From assembly GCF_027172205.1 (NCBI RefSeq), contig NC_070614.1, positions 36,028,001 through 36,092,000 on the forward strand: 64,000 nt of DNA, in the 5' to 3' direction. Shown piece by piece: positions 54,240 through 64,000 of the stretch (positions are counted from its first letter, which is position 1; every line of letters begins with the position of its first letter). The position numbers were made by a program, and so were the translations under genes. Below the pieces are notes generated by a model. That model ran no database searches. It was not told the DNA's origin and was given only the letters and a program-made list of their open reading frames with translations. This stretch comes from Podarcis raffonei. Taxonomy: Eukaryota > Chordata > Lepidosauria > Squamata > Lacertidae.

Positions 54240-55170
54240 CCCCGCCCCGCCCCCCGCGCGCAGAATTCTCTATTTGTTTTATTCTATTTATGGCACCGAG
54301 CGGCCACTTCTGACAGCTGCGTGACAGGCAGCAGCCCAACAGGTGATGCGCAGCGGTGGGAGGTGGAGGAAGAAGCTCATCAGCGAAGGAATGCTTCGTC
54401 TGTTGTTCAGCTGCTATTCCCGCCACATGGGTGCTGGGCGGACCTTCTCCTGCCCACCTTAAGCCGTCTCCCCTCCAAACCGCCGCCACGCTTCTCCACC
54501 CCCCTCCCAGAGAAGAGGGGGTCGATTTTCCCCTCGCCCCCACTTCTCTGTCTCGGGGAGTTCCGGATCCGCTCCCATGTCCCCTTCGCCCCCCTTCCCT
54601 GTCCTGCCTTCTGGGAAGCCCCCGATGCTTCGCCTTGGGGTTTGCTCTCCCTAACCCAATTCATTCCGTCCCCAATCTCGCCTCCTTGCAAGCGGGAGGG
54701 TCCCCTTCCTCGCCGCTCCTGCCCAGACCTACCAGCACCTCGGGGTGCGATCCGGACGCGTCCGTTCCGTCGTGACACCTGGAGAACAGGCGAGGGAGCT
54801 CGGAGCCTTGCAAGCGTGGCCACGTTGCATCAGCCAAGCTCCCCCCGCGTCCAGAGGCGGGCAAAAAAAGGCTTCCGACCCCGCCCAGCGCCTCGGCACC
54901 GCCTCTCGTGTACTGCCGCTTTCGAAACCGCGCTCTTCTCGCAGTGGAGGCCGCGAAAGATGGAAGATCTCTCCCCGCAACCCCGCGCCTCTTTCACACA
55001 TGCACGCACACACGTGTCACGCGGCAACGGCTGAGGAAGCAGCACATGCCGTACGACGTTCATATTGGGTAATGTTTGGGCATAAGAACACCCGCAGGAG
55101 GAAGGGGCACTCCGTGACGTCCAGGGAGTGGACTACAATTCCTATCATGCCGGTAGGGCCTGATGGGAGT
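54240..55170. promoter_or_regulatory. CpG-rich island, probable promoter of unknown gene
   Basis: Dense CpG (for example GATCCGGACGCGTCCG near 54750 and CTTTCGAAACCGCGCTC near 54918) in an otherwise CpG-poor region, plus a CRE-like GTGACGTCC near 55114 and a ZNF143-like motif at 55131. No coding exon is recognisable. It could serve an untranslated first exon of SLC6A16 14 kb away or a gene beyond the window on the plus strand. Confidence 0.5.
55131..55152 (+). promoter_or_regulatory. ZNF143/STAF-like motif
   Basis: ACTACAATTCCTATCATGCC resembles the vertebrate promoter motif ACTACAATTCCCAGCATGC bound by ZNF143. Similar words also occur in hAT MITEs here, but this copy has no opposite arm of matching length. 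Confidence 0.4.
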
Positions 55171-55174
55171 CCTG

Positions 55175-55955
55175 TAACATTTGTATACGTGCCGTGCCTC
55201 CCTTTTTCTCCGGTAAAGGAAGAGGAAACGGCAAGAAAGAAGGGGGAATCAGGATAAAAGGGCGGAGGTGGGTGGGGAGGAAGACAGGAAGGGAGAAAAC
55301 ATGAAAGAAAAGAGAAGTAAATTGATGTGCTGCAAAGAATGGCAGAATAAGAAAGATATGTGCACGCGCATATATGCTGGTTTTTACGTGCACACACGGT
55401 TATGAAGATTGAAAGGAAAAGATTTCCCTTTATTTTCATCCTTTCTCATCTGTTTCTTTCAAAGGAGCAGCGTGGCTCCTTAGAAAACTCTTGTAAGTTC
55501 GGTTGCACTAACTTTGTTCACGCTGCACAGATGTGTCCAGCTGATGATTCATTGTTTTGACATTCTGCCCTTCCTCCGATTAGGAGCACGTGACAGCTAG
55601 CGGTATTAAAAAACAACAGAACACACAGTAATAAAAACATACTTCAAAATCTTAATCAACTTCAGCAGCAGCAAAGGCTATCATACCAGCCCTGAAAAAA
55701 ACAAACTATTTTCCATTTGAACCAAGAGCAGTCAATAGAAGTGTAGGTATTCTGTTTCTACTATGGAGGGCCGTCAAATAATGAGGGAGTTCCACAGGTG
55801 GTGTGGTGGTGGGGGCACCACGGAGAATGAGCTGCTTTGTGTAAATGTCCTCTTAGATGCTGGATGTTGTCTCCTGGATGGGACAAGAAGTAGGACTTCC
55901 TCTACCCTAAACAAAGCTCCTAGGGTTCCAGGTCATTTAGGGCTTTATATGCAGG
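55175..55955. other. Non-coding; CR1-like end at 55845-55955
   Basis: Polypurine 55210-55320 region; then 'ccaggtcatttagggctttatat' typical of CR1/L2 bodies, resuming at 56205 ('agcaaaaccttgaatta') beyond the SINE. Confidence 0.4.
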
Positions 55956-55957
55956 TC

Positions 55958-56204
55958 CCTGCTCCTGCCAACCTAGCAGTTCGAAAGCACGTCAAAGTGC
56001 AAGTAGATAAATAGGTACCGCTCCGGTGGGAAGATAAACGGCATTTCTGTGCGCTGCTCTGGTTCGCCAGAAGCGGCTTAGTCATGCTGGCCACATGACC
56101 CGGAAGCTGTACACCGGCTCCCTCGGCCAATAAAGCAAGATGAGCTCCGCAACCCCAGAGTCGGTCACGACTGGATCTAATGGTCAGGGGTCCCTCTACC
56201 TTTA
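55958..56204 (+). repeat. Sauria-type SINE, 5' truncated, BovB-like tail
   Basis: 'cctgccaacctagcagttcg' through 'ccccagagtcggtcacgactgg' and 'ggtcaggggtccctctacc'. The AGAGTCGG.CACGACTG tail matches BovB LINE ends. Inserted in a CR1-like fragment. Confidence 0.78.
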
Positions 56205-56209
56205 TGCTA

Positions 56210-56895
56210 ACAGCAAAACCTTGAATTATTAGTTCACTAGCAGATAGTGCAGAGCTTTAAGTGAAATGATCCATACTTGCTGCTCCAGACCACCTTCCAG
56301 AGTTGCCCACATATGTTAATGTTACACTGCTCTAGGATTTCTTGATTCAAAATCACGTTGAGTTGTATCCAAACATATCCAGAAACTTGAGATTAATTTC
56401 CAGAAAGCTGCTTCTTCATCCCGGGAACCATCATGCAAAATTGGGTTACTGTATCTTAAGAGTTGTCCAAATGCATAGGAAACAGACAAAACATCTTTTT
56501 CCAAAAATTATTTATTTATATCATATTTTATCTATTTATTACACAGTATATTTTTTCATTACAGTTATATTCCACCTTTCTTCCAAGGAGCTCAAGGTGG
56601 AATGCATGATTCCTCTTTTCCCATTTTATCTCCCTGTGTCGTAGGGGAGTCGGTAGCCATATATGTTTGTTTCTTTTTTTCTGTGAATATAATGTAATAA
56701 CTGCATTTCTTTAAAATTAAAAAGAAAAAGGACGGCGGATGCCAAATCCAGTTATTAATATCCCACATAATGAAACAGATAAGAAATGAGCGAGTTCCTT
56801 GTGGGCATTAAGCTCCGTACAGGTTGAACAGGTTTCTACACAAAGGTATTCCAAGCCAGGTATTTAAGGCTATCTGTAGTGGGAATGTGGCTGGA
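56210..56895. other. Non-coding stretch
   Basis: SINE fragment 56555-56645. Otherwise AT-rich and unremarkable. Confidence 0.35.
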
Positions 56896-58686
56896 CTTGC
56901 TGGTTAACTCTTTTTTTTTTTTTTTTTGGAAATATTTTATTAGTTTTCCAAAAATAGCAAAAATAAAACAACAGCAATACAAATTCAAAACCAAACAGAA
57001 GAAATTGACTTCCCCCTAGTCCCTTCCTTGGTTCCATTATTTATCAGCATTCCACATGTCCGTTGTAAATTTAAAAACCATTAAAATTACTTATTGTTCA
57101 TTCATAATAAAATTACAAGTAGTCCTTGAACCTTGCTAATGTATTAACTTGTGTACATTGCTTCTGTATATATGCAATAAAGTCCTTCCAATCTTCTTTA
57201 AATTCATTGTCGTCTCTTCCTCTTAGTTTCATTGTCAATTTTGCCATTTCAGCATATTCCATTAATTTAACTTGCCAATCTTCTTTGCCTGGGGCACCTT
57301 CTTCTTCCCAATGTTGTGCTAGTAGTATTTGTGCGGCTGTAGTTGCATACATAAATAAATTCTTTTGTAATCTTGGTAGGTCCACTCATGTAATACCTAT
57401 TAGGAAAGCTTCTGTTTTTTTAAACAAAGGTTATTTTAAACACCTTCATTTCATTATAAATCATTTCCCAATAATTCTTTTACAATCCCACCACATGTGA
57501 AAAAATGTCCCTTCTGTTGTTTTACATTTTCAGCACTTTCTTTCTTTAGCTTTGTTCATTTTTGCTAATTTGACTGGAGTTAGATACCACGTATACAGTG
57601 GTACCTTGCAAGACGAAATTAATTCGTTCCGCGAGCTTTTTCTTCTTGCGAGTTTTTTGTCTTGCGAAGCACGGTTTCCCATAGGAATGCATTGAAAATC
57701 AATTAATGCGTTCCTATGGAAACCGCTTGCCGGGCTGGCGGTGCGGAGAAGGGCTTTTCTCCCCACTGCAAGCCTTCAGGACAGGTCCGGGAACAGAGGG
57801 GAAGGCGCGCTGCGCTTCTCCTCTGTTCCCGGAGCTTGCGGGGCTTGCGGTGAGGAGAAGGGCTTTCCTCCCCACCGCCAACATTCAGAATGCTGTTCTG
57901 AATGTTGGCGGTGGGAAGGAAAACCCTCCTCCCACCGCAAGTCTTCAGGACAGGTCCGGGAACAGAGGGGAAGGTGTGCAGCGCTTCTCCACTGTTCCCG
58001 GGGCTTGCGGTGGGAGGAGGGTTTTTCCTCCCCACCGCCAACATTCAGAACAGCATTCTGAATGTTGGCGGTGGGAAGGAAAACCCTCCTCCCACCGCAA
58101 GTCTTCAGGACAGGTCCGGGAACAGAGGGGAAGGCGCGTTGCACTTCTCCTCTGTCCCCGGACCTGGTCCACCGCCAGCCTTCAGAACAGCCGTCCGAAG
58201 GCTGGCGCGGGGAGAAGGGCTCTCCGCCCCACCGCCAGCCTTCGGAGCAGCCTTCCGAAGGCTGGCGGCGGGAGGAGGTCTCTCCGCCCCACCGCCAGTC
58301 TTTGGAGCAGCCTTCCGAAGGCTGGCGGCGGGAGGAGGTCTCTCCGCCCCACCGCCAGCCTTCGGAGGAGGTCCGAGGACAGTGGGGAAGACGCGCTGCG
58401 CTTCCCCGCTGTCCCCGGAGATTTCCCTATGGGCTTTCGTCTTGCGAAGGAAGCCCATAGGGAAATTCGTCTGGCGAAGCACCTCGAAAAATGGAAAACT
58501 CTTCTTGCGAGTTTTCCGTCTTGCAAGGCATTCGTCTTGCGAGGTACCACTGTACATCATTTTCATATAACTTTCTTTAATCGCCACACATGCTGTAAAT
58601 TTTATCTCACTCTTCCATAGTTTTTCCCATTCCTCCATCTGGATATTGTGTCCCACATCCTGTGCCCCTGCCTTGCTGGTTAACTC
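56896..58686 (-). mobile_element. 5'-truncated L1 LINE, split by a nested DNA element
   Basis: The poly-A tail appears as T-run 56911-56928. The C-terminal ORF2 piece (stop near 57113) reads NLFMYATTAAQILLAQHWEE, homologous to the L1 at 6163. The 5' piece at 58555-58671 reads AQDVGHNIQMEEWEKLWKS. A 15-bp target duplication, CTTGCTGGTTAACTC, lies at 56896-56910 and 58672-58686. The nested element occupies 57596-58552. Confidence 0.9.
57596..58552 (-). mobile_element. Long GC-rich TA-target element, copy 2 (nested in L1)
   Basis: 957 bp, CAGTGGTACCTTGCAAGACG ... GTCTTGCGAGGTACCACTG, TA at 57594-57595 and 58553-58554. Inverted relative to copy 1 at 45448. The interior contains multiple repeats of 'ccaccgccaacattcagaa / ttctgaatgttggcggtgg' and 'ccgaaggctggcgg'. 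Open frames up to 304 codons run through the repeats without recognisable domains. Confidence 0.9.
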
Positions 58687-58813
58687 AGTTGGTTAGAGCA
58701 TGGTGCTGATAATGCCACCGTCACAGGTATGATCCAGGTATGGGTGCATGTTTCTGCATTGCAGGGGGTTGGACTAGATGGCCCATGGGGTCCCTTCCAA
58801 CTCTATGATTCTA
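58674..58813 (+). repeat. tRNA-Ile-derived SINE (target of the L1)
   Basis: GGTTAACTCAGTTGGTTAGA, 'gcatggtgctgataatgcc', then 'ttggactagatggcccatgg..ccaactctatgattct'. Its 5' edge overlaps the L1 target duplication. Confidence 0.8.
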
Positions 58814-58819
58814 ACATTG

Positions 58820-59690
58820 CAACCTGTAGTTTAGGCTGGCTAGTTTACGCTTGGCAGGGATTAAAATTTAGCCCATGAGGCCATGCCACACAAACCACAG
58901 ACACAATTAAAATGCATCTTGTACCTTTGAACACAATGTTGGTAAGCTGGGAACCATAATAAGCAGTAGGCACTAGGGCCAATTTATGGACTGGGCATTC
59001 TGGCAAGCTAATGTTGGTTGGAGATATATGTATAATGTATTTGTTATTTATATAGAATGCTTTTAAAACATGTAGCAAACTTCTGTTCTTTCCGTTTCTT
59101 AAAAAACTTGGTATAATAAAGCCGTGCGGTTTCACTACCAATAAGGTAAAAACAGTTTCGCTATCAATAAGCTTGATGTGAAGCCAATACGTCCTTTGCA
59201 GCTGCCTGGCAACCAGAACAAAACATTCGTGTTTGTTTGTGCGAGAGGGATTCCCCTTACAGAGGGGGCAAGAAGCAGGTTAGGTCTAGCAGATAAGCAA
59301 CCTGGACTCTGCTACCCACTTTGAAACTACATTCGCAAATGTTCCCATGCATGTGAAGAAGAACAAATATTGTAACACTGCGAGCCTGGATTTTGGCAAA
59401 GAAGAATGTTGCTTTCAAAATCCTGTGGGTTTCTGGAGTCTGTGGGATAGGACTGTGCTTCTAAAAGGCAGCTCTGTCCTAAGGAACAATTACAGAGAAG
59501 CCAACTCGAAGAAAGCAGCCGCAATGGCAAAGGAGGATTGCAATTGCAGAATTGCAGTTTATGAGACTGAAGGAAAAACATCTCCTTTTCTAAAGCCTCA
59601 CCTTGTTTCTATTTTTGCTTGTTATGTGGATCCCTAGCCAGGATCCTTTGCATGTGTAAGTATCCCTCCATCCCTGCTTTGTGCGTGGAT
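58820..59690. other. Non-coding stretch
   Basis: No exon or repeat recognised. Confidence 0.3.
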
Positions 59691-59692
59691 CA

Positions 59693-59893
59693 GGGGTGCC
59701 GACTTAACTGGGTGCCCAGCAGCAAGCATGCTGTGATGTCATGATGTCATGTTACATTGCACGCTGCAGCAGCGCTTGGAGGCCCCAGAAGTCGTGTCCA
59801 GGGCCCCGCGGTAAGGGTGCCAAGCACCCACAACAATTTTTTGTGGGTGCCCGAGCCCCCAGGGCCCCCTGGAGTTGGTGCCGGTGGTGTGGA
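59693..59893. mobile_element. Palindromic MITE remnant
   Basis: CAGGGGTGCCGACTT at the left and 'ggagttggtgccg' at the right are inverted. The inner 'ggtgccaagcacccacaac' pairs with 'gtgggtgcccga'. Confidence 0.5.
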
Positions 59894-59929
59894 TTAGGAT
59901 TAGGGCCAGCCCTTTACCTTTAAAAAGCA

Positions 59930-60090
59930 TGTTCCAATCACATCCCTCGAAGAATTTTGGGCACTGTAGTTTACCCCTCATAGAGTTACCATTCCCAGCC
60001 ATTAACAAACCATTAACAACCATTAACAAACTACCATGCCCAGAATTCTTTGAGGGAGGGGATGTGTTTAGAATGCGCTTTAAAGGCAGC
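59930..60090. repeat. Palindromic MITE fragment ('TTAAAGC...' family)
   Basis: 'ttgggcactgtagtttacc' / 'aaactaccatgcccagaattctt' arms; ends 'gcgctttaaaggcagc'. Confidence 0.55.
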
Positions 60091-60094
60091 ATAG

Positions 60095-61835
60095 TGTCCC
60101 CTCACAATCTGCGTTGCTCTGTTTTGCTATTTGGGTCAGTTTTGAAGGTGTGATACACTACCTATGTATAGGTTTTAAAAGATTTCCCCTCATTATTCTC
60201 TGCCTTCCAATACCTGCCACGTTAACTTCCAGCACCCGGCAACAGAAGCACCTGCTTCTTTAAAATTAAAAATATTATTTGCTTACAGGTGGGTGAGAGT
60301 GTGGCTTTGTTTTTGCTTGGTGCTGTCTCCTTTTGTGTTATCCCCTTCCTCATGACCATGTGAGTAAATACTCTTTCAATTCTTACCACCACCTCAAGGA
60401 TCCATGCTTCAGAGCCAGGGTTTGGACCACAGCAGTGTCTTAAAGCATAGGATCTTACAACTTAGCTGGTAAATGCAGCTGTGTTTGTGATAACATGGTT
60501 GTTTTCTGTGGCTGGTGGGTGAAAAACAGGTGGATCCATGATGCAGGAGCCTGACTTTGCATCACAAAGCTCTGGATACTTGATCTTCATGTGGGATAAC
60601 ACAGGATTAAGATAATAAGGCAATGGTAAAATCTCTCCTCAATAAACACTCCCTGGTTTCAGGGTATGAGCTCATGAGAGATCTGAGGATCAGACACAGA
60701 GGCCTAGAAGGCCACAGGCAACCTGAGATTCCCCACTCGTCTTAGTGTAATACTTTAAATGAAAATACACCTGTCAGTGTGTAGAGATGGGCTCATTGGT
60801 CCCAGGAGGTGGGGGACAACAATCTGTCTGAAGTACAGTTGACTGTGGCTTTTTTCTGATATGATTTATGTCACATTTTCTAGAACAACTGTTGCTCAGC
60901 AGCACTGCTGTATGGGCGACATTTCCAGCTGGAAGGAAGAGGAATACAGATGGATTTACATAATACTTTTTGCCCAAAGATTGTGTAATCAAATGAGACG
61001 GTACTTTTATCCTTCTCCAAAATAAATACAGTTTTGATCTTCAAAGTGCTTGCCAGACAGGGGAAAAAAGTAACCATCTCAGGAAAGCCAAAAGGAGCAA
61101 AACGAAACAAAACCCGATTGTTTAAGGAACTTAAAACAACAGCTGTGGGGTTAAGCTGCCCAAAACCTCAAAAAGCTGCAGGAAATATAGAGAGAAATGC
61201 TATTGTGAAGGGGATCTCAGTTATCTTTGCTGATGAGAGGAGCGGATTCTACTGTGAGCTGAAAGAGGAGGTAAACTAAAATAAAGAGTGGGCTGATCAT
61301 TACATGGCGATGGGGGGCTCCTCAGATGAGCTGTGTATTGAGCATTCATCCTGATTTGCTTGCACAAAGCTGTCACGGAGGTCAGACTCTGTCAGGTCTT
61401 TACTGAGCATTTGTTCTGATTTGTTTGCAGGGAGGTTATACGTCAGCAAACTGCTCACCTCCTGATGCCTACAGGAGGCCCCTTCGACATTCCACACTTT
61501 TCAATGCATTTCCCCATCAATTTCTTAACCACAAAAAACTGTTTCTTTTTCAAAGTGATTTTGTTGTGCTAGGGCAACAGAGCGCTTTAAATATGCAAGC
61601 TTGAATTTTCTAGTGTGTGCTTGACTTCCTCCTGCAAAACATTGACCGTTTGGAGGTGCCCATGACGATGATAATTTACATAGTGCCATGAGTCATTAGT
61701 GTGTCCTGGCATTTTACAGAGTACTAGAGGGCAGGTCCCTCCCTGCCCCAAGGGATTTACAATATATATTTCTTTTAAGCATAGGCGGGGAGAAATGCTA
61801 AAAGTGACTGTTTCAATGACATGTACTTAAGCCAG
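60095..61835. other. Non-coding stretch
   Basis: No exon. A repeated phrase, 'gagcattNatcctgatttgcttgca', occurs at about 61339 and 61407. Otherwise nothing recognised. Confidence 0.3.
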
Positions 61836-61839
61836 AGTT

Positions 61840-61998
61840 TCCCAAACGCCTGAGTTCATTGGCCCCTTAATACACTTATAAAGTTGTGTTCACTCTGGAA
61901 ACTGTAGTTTATCCCCCCAACAGAGCTACAATTCCTTTAACAAACTACAGTTCCCAGGATTCTTCGGGGTAGGTGGAAAATGTGATTTAAATGTGCTT
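61840..61998. repeat. Palindromic MITE fragment ('TTAAAGC...' family)
   Basis: 'ctggaaactgtagtttatcc' pairs with 'aacaaactacagttcccagg'. Confidence 0.55.
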
Positions 61999-61999
61999 T

Positions 62000-62600
62000 T
62001 GTCATGAGCTGGCTGGTTGACTGTCAGGAAGAAGAGGATCCTGGCAAGGGATGTAGCTGGGACTAGGACATACCAGGGCAAGCAGGGGATGGGGAAGGAA
62101 GTACTTACAGGGTGACGGAGGATGGTGAGGGAATGGGGGTCAATGCACAGGAACCAGATCAGCAGGACCCATCACCAGAGCGAGAGGGACCCCTGTCCCC
62201 ACAAACATGGCAGGCTCTGAGGCGTAGGGAGCAGTGGGAGTGGCACTCTAGGAGGCTGAGGCAGGCAAGGGTCCACAGCCCAGCTCAGAACAGGTGAGGG
62301 TCACCTGCTTCATCAAACCCAGATGTTTCAACCAGCATGCAAGGTACAAGGGGAAAGCTGAGGTGAGATGCTGTGTCTGCTCAACTGCCCATGTTGATGA
62401 ACCTTGGATTGGATTATGCCTGGACCTCTACTGGACTGTGCTTTGGGTTTGACCCTCGACTGTGTATTCTGACTGCTGGACTTCAGACTTGGCTACTTGG
62501 ATTGACTCTGAACTGCGTTTCCTGGACTTTGTTTGTGTGGATTGACCCTTGGGACTTGGCATACTGACTTGCTGCCAGGTAAGCTAGGGCTTCAGGACAG
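62000..62600 (+). repeat. Unclassified retroelement-like fragment
   Basis: A 61-codon open stretch (about 62112-62294) rich in Arg/Gln/Glu, with SPQTWQALRRREQWEWHS, followed by low-complexity 'gactgctggacttcagacttgg'-type repeats. The composition resembles leader or ORF1 regions of retroelements; the family is not determined. Confidence 0.3.
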
Positions 62601-62604
62601 CTTT

Positions 62605-63125
62605 GAACGTAGGGTATGTATGCTGCTAAAATTAACTAATTGCACCCACTGATGCTCAGCAGTATCTGCAGAAGAAATGGAAGACCTTTGAAGTGGTTTC
62701 CCCCCAATATTTCAGGGTCAGTAGCAAAAGTGTTTCAATACAATGCAAAGAGTAAACCCCACGATGAGCTTGTTAAACTTTAAGGGCCTCTCTGATAAGC
62801 TGAAAAGGATTTCCCCCCTTTTCTCCTTCCCTCCCCCACCAAACCAGCTTCCCCATTTTAGTTTTGTTCTGATTGTGTTGACTTTAAGTTCAAAATAGTA
62901 ATAGCAGTGATGATAATCATGAAAAAATATATATGAGGGGATCAGGAATCTCTTCATTCTCATGTCCCACGTTGCCCGTCCTGATCCATCGATAGCTTGC
63001 AACTAGGTAAGACGCAGACATGAACACAGACCCAACCACCTCGGCTCTGACACTACTCAGACAAGCTCTGCCAGTTCCTCAGAGGAGGATCCATTTGGAG
63101 CACAAGCAATGGATCTCTCTTTCTC
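62605..63125. other. Non-coding stretch
   Basis: Nothing recognised. Confidence 0.3.
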
Positions 63126-63130
63126 TCCTA

Positions 63131-63432
63131 GGCCCCATCTGCACTATACTTCTAAAACAAGATCATACCACTTTAAACAGTCATGGCTTCCCTCGAAGAA
63201 TCCTAGGAACTATACTTTGCGGGTGCTGAGAGCTTCTAGGAGACTTCACAGAGCAGCAGTTTCCAGAGTGGTTTAATAGTCAACCTGTCTTCTCAGGGAA
63301 CTCTGTGAGGGAAATAGGAGTCTCCTAATGACATCCTGTGCCCTTAACAAACGACAGTTCCTAAGATTCCTTGGGCGAAGCCATGGCTGTTAAAAGTGAT
63401 ACTGCTTTAAATGTATGGTGCGAATGGGCCCC
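63131..63432. mobile_element. Palindromic MITE, 'TTAAAGC...' family, copy 3
   Basis: Ends GGCCCCATCTGCACTATAC and the complement of GTATGGTGCGAATGGGCCCC. Inner arms 'catggcttccctcgaagaatcc' and 'ggattccttgggcgaagccatgg'-like pairs. Confidence 0.75.
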
Positions 63433-63939
63433 CTCATTCTCAGGGTCAGCCCTTCTGCCAGGTAGAATTAAGCAGACGGTGGTGGCTCCCCAGCTGTTGT
63501 CCTGTTGGAGGACAGAATTGTAGCTGCTACGTGGCCTGCCCTGAGACTGCCAAGTTAGCCTGCTGCCCCCATTCAAGTACCAGTCATGTGAAATCTCAAT
63601 AATGTGGAAATTAACAATTAGGAAAAGGTTGGGGAAATGGAATAAACTGCCATGTGAATGCAGCCCATATTGTTCTGTCATTTGTTGTGCAACACTTAAG
63701 ACATGGCCTAAGCAGTTCTAAGCCTGAAATGATTCAGCAAAGCTGCTTGTTAACAGACCACAGTTAATTTTCCAGTGAACTTGTTTTTAGCAACGATTAA
63801 AGAAATGACATGCATTCTTAACATGCTGCCTAATCCTGTGAGTGCTTACTCAGTAGAGAGTCCCACAGACTACTTGGGAGTGTAGCCTTAATTGATTATT
63901 TGTACAACATATTTAATTTCTATGGAAATGGAAAGCAGA

Positions 63940-63995
63940 AGGAAGTTCCAACAGAGAAAAAGATGTGTGTTCCAACAGAGAGAAAGATGTGTGTG
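63940..63995. repeat. Tandem duplication, about 27 bp
   Basis: 'ttccaacagagaaaaagatgtgtg' is followed at once by 'ttccaacagagagaaagatgtgtg'. Runs to near the window edge. Confidence 0.9.
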
Positions 63996-64000
63996 AATTA

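Noticed and set aside
54231-55034. 267-codon GC-rich ORF in the CpG island
   Set aside because: Composition follows local GC. No domain, other frames equally open, so likely chance in stop-poor DNA.

Overview
This is vertebrate genomic DNA, almost certainly from a squamate reptile and plausibly a lizard. It carries split genes with GT-AG introns, tRNA-headed SINEs, a SINE with a BovB-like tail, CR1/L2 LINE tails, 5'-truncated L1 copies with target-site duplications, and many short inverted-repeat DNA transposons. No prokaryotic gene organisation, CRISPR array or rRNA gene is present. The species cannot be named from the sequence alone.

Two protein-coding genes are well supported, both on the minus strand and arranged head to tail. 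SLC6A16, an SLC6-family Na+-coupled transporter of the B0AT2/NTT4 group, has 11 coding exons from 40501 down to 26281. They join in frame to a 663-residue protein. BAX, the pro-apoptotic BCL-2 family effector, has six coding exons from 22120 down to 14173. They join in frame to 213 residues with recognisable BH3, BH1 and BH2 motifs and a tail anchor. About 2.2 kb separates the inferred SLC6A16 polyadenylation signal (24389-24394) from the BAX promoter (TATA-like box 22197-22204, CACGTG E-boxes on both sides). BAX intron 1 holds a p53-like double half-site. A short conserved-looking membrane ORF (7824-8030, minus) lies downstream of BAX and is unassigned.

Layout: 1-0.9 kb is unique DNA with repeated MARE-like motifs. 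0.9-7.7 kb is repeat-rich, with TA-target elements, SINEs and an L1 3' end. 7.8-8.0 kb holds the small ORF. 8.7-14.1 kb is the BAX 3' flank with more DNA transposons. 14.2-22.3 kb is BAX. 22.5-24.3 kb is the intergenic spacer. 24.4-40.5 kb is SLC6A16, its introns loaded with TA-target elements, hAT-type elements, SINEs, L2/CR1 tails and one solo LTR. 40.5-54 kb is apparently gene-free upstream DNA. 54.2-55.2 kb is CpG-rich with a ZNF143-like motif and looks like a promoter of unknown target. 55.2-64 kb is gene-free and includes a three-layer nest of SINE, L1 and a long GC-rich transposon.

The most distinctive mobile component is a set of TA-duplicating elements that all begin near CAGTGGTACCT and end near AGGTACCACTG but have at least three unrelated interiors. 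Seven copies are about 215-242 bp, two are about 160-240 bp, and two are 0.83-0.96 kb with GC-rich arrays of about 60-bp self-complementary repeats. A different TA-flanked element in SLC6A16 intron 4 contains a near-perfect, pre-miRNA-sized hairpin.
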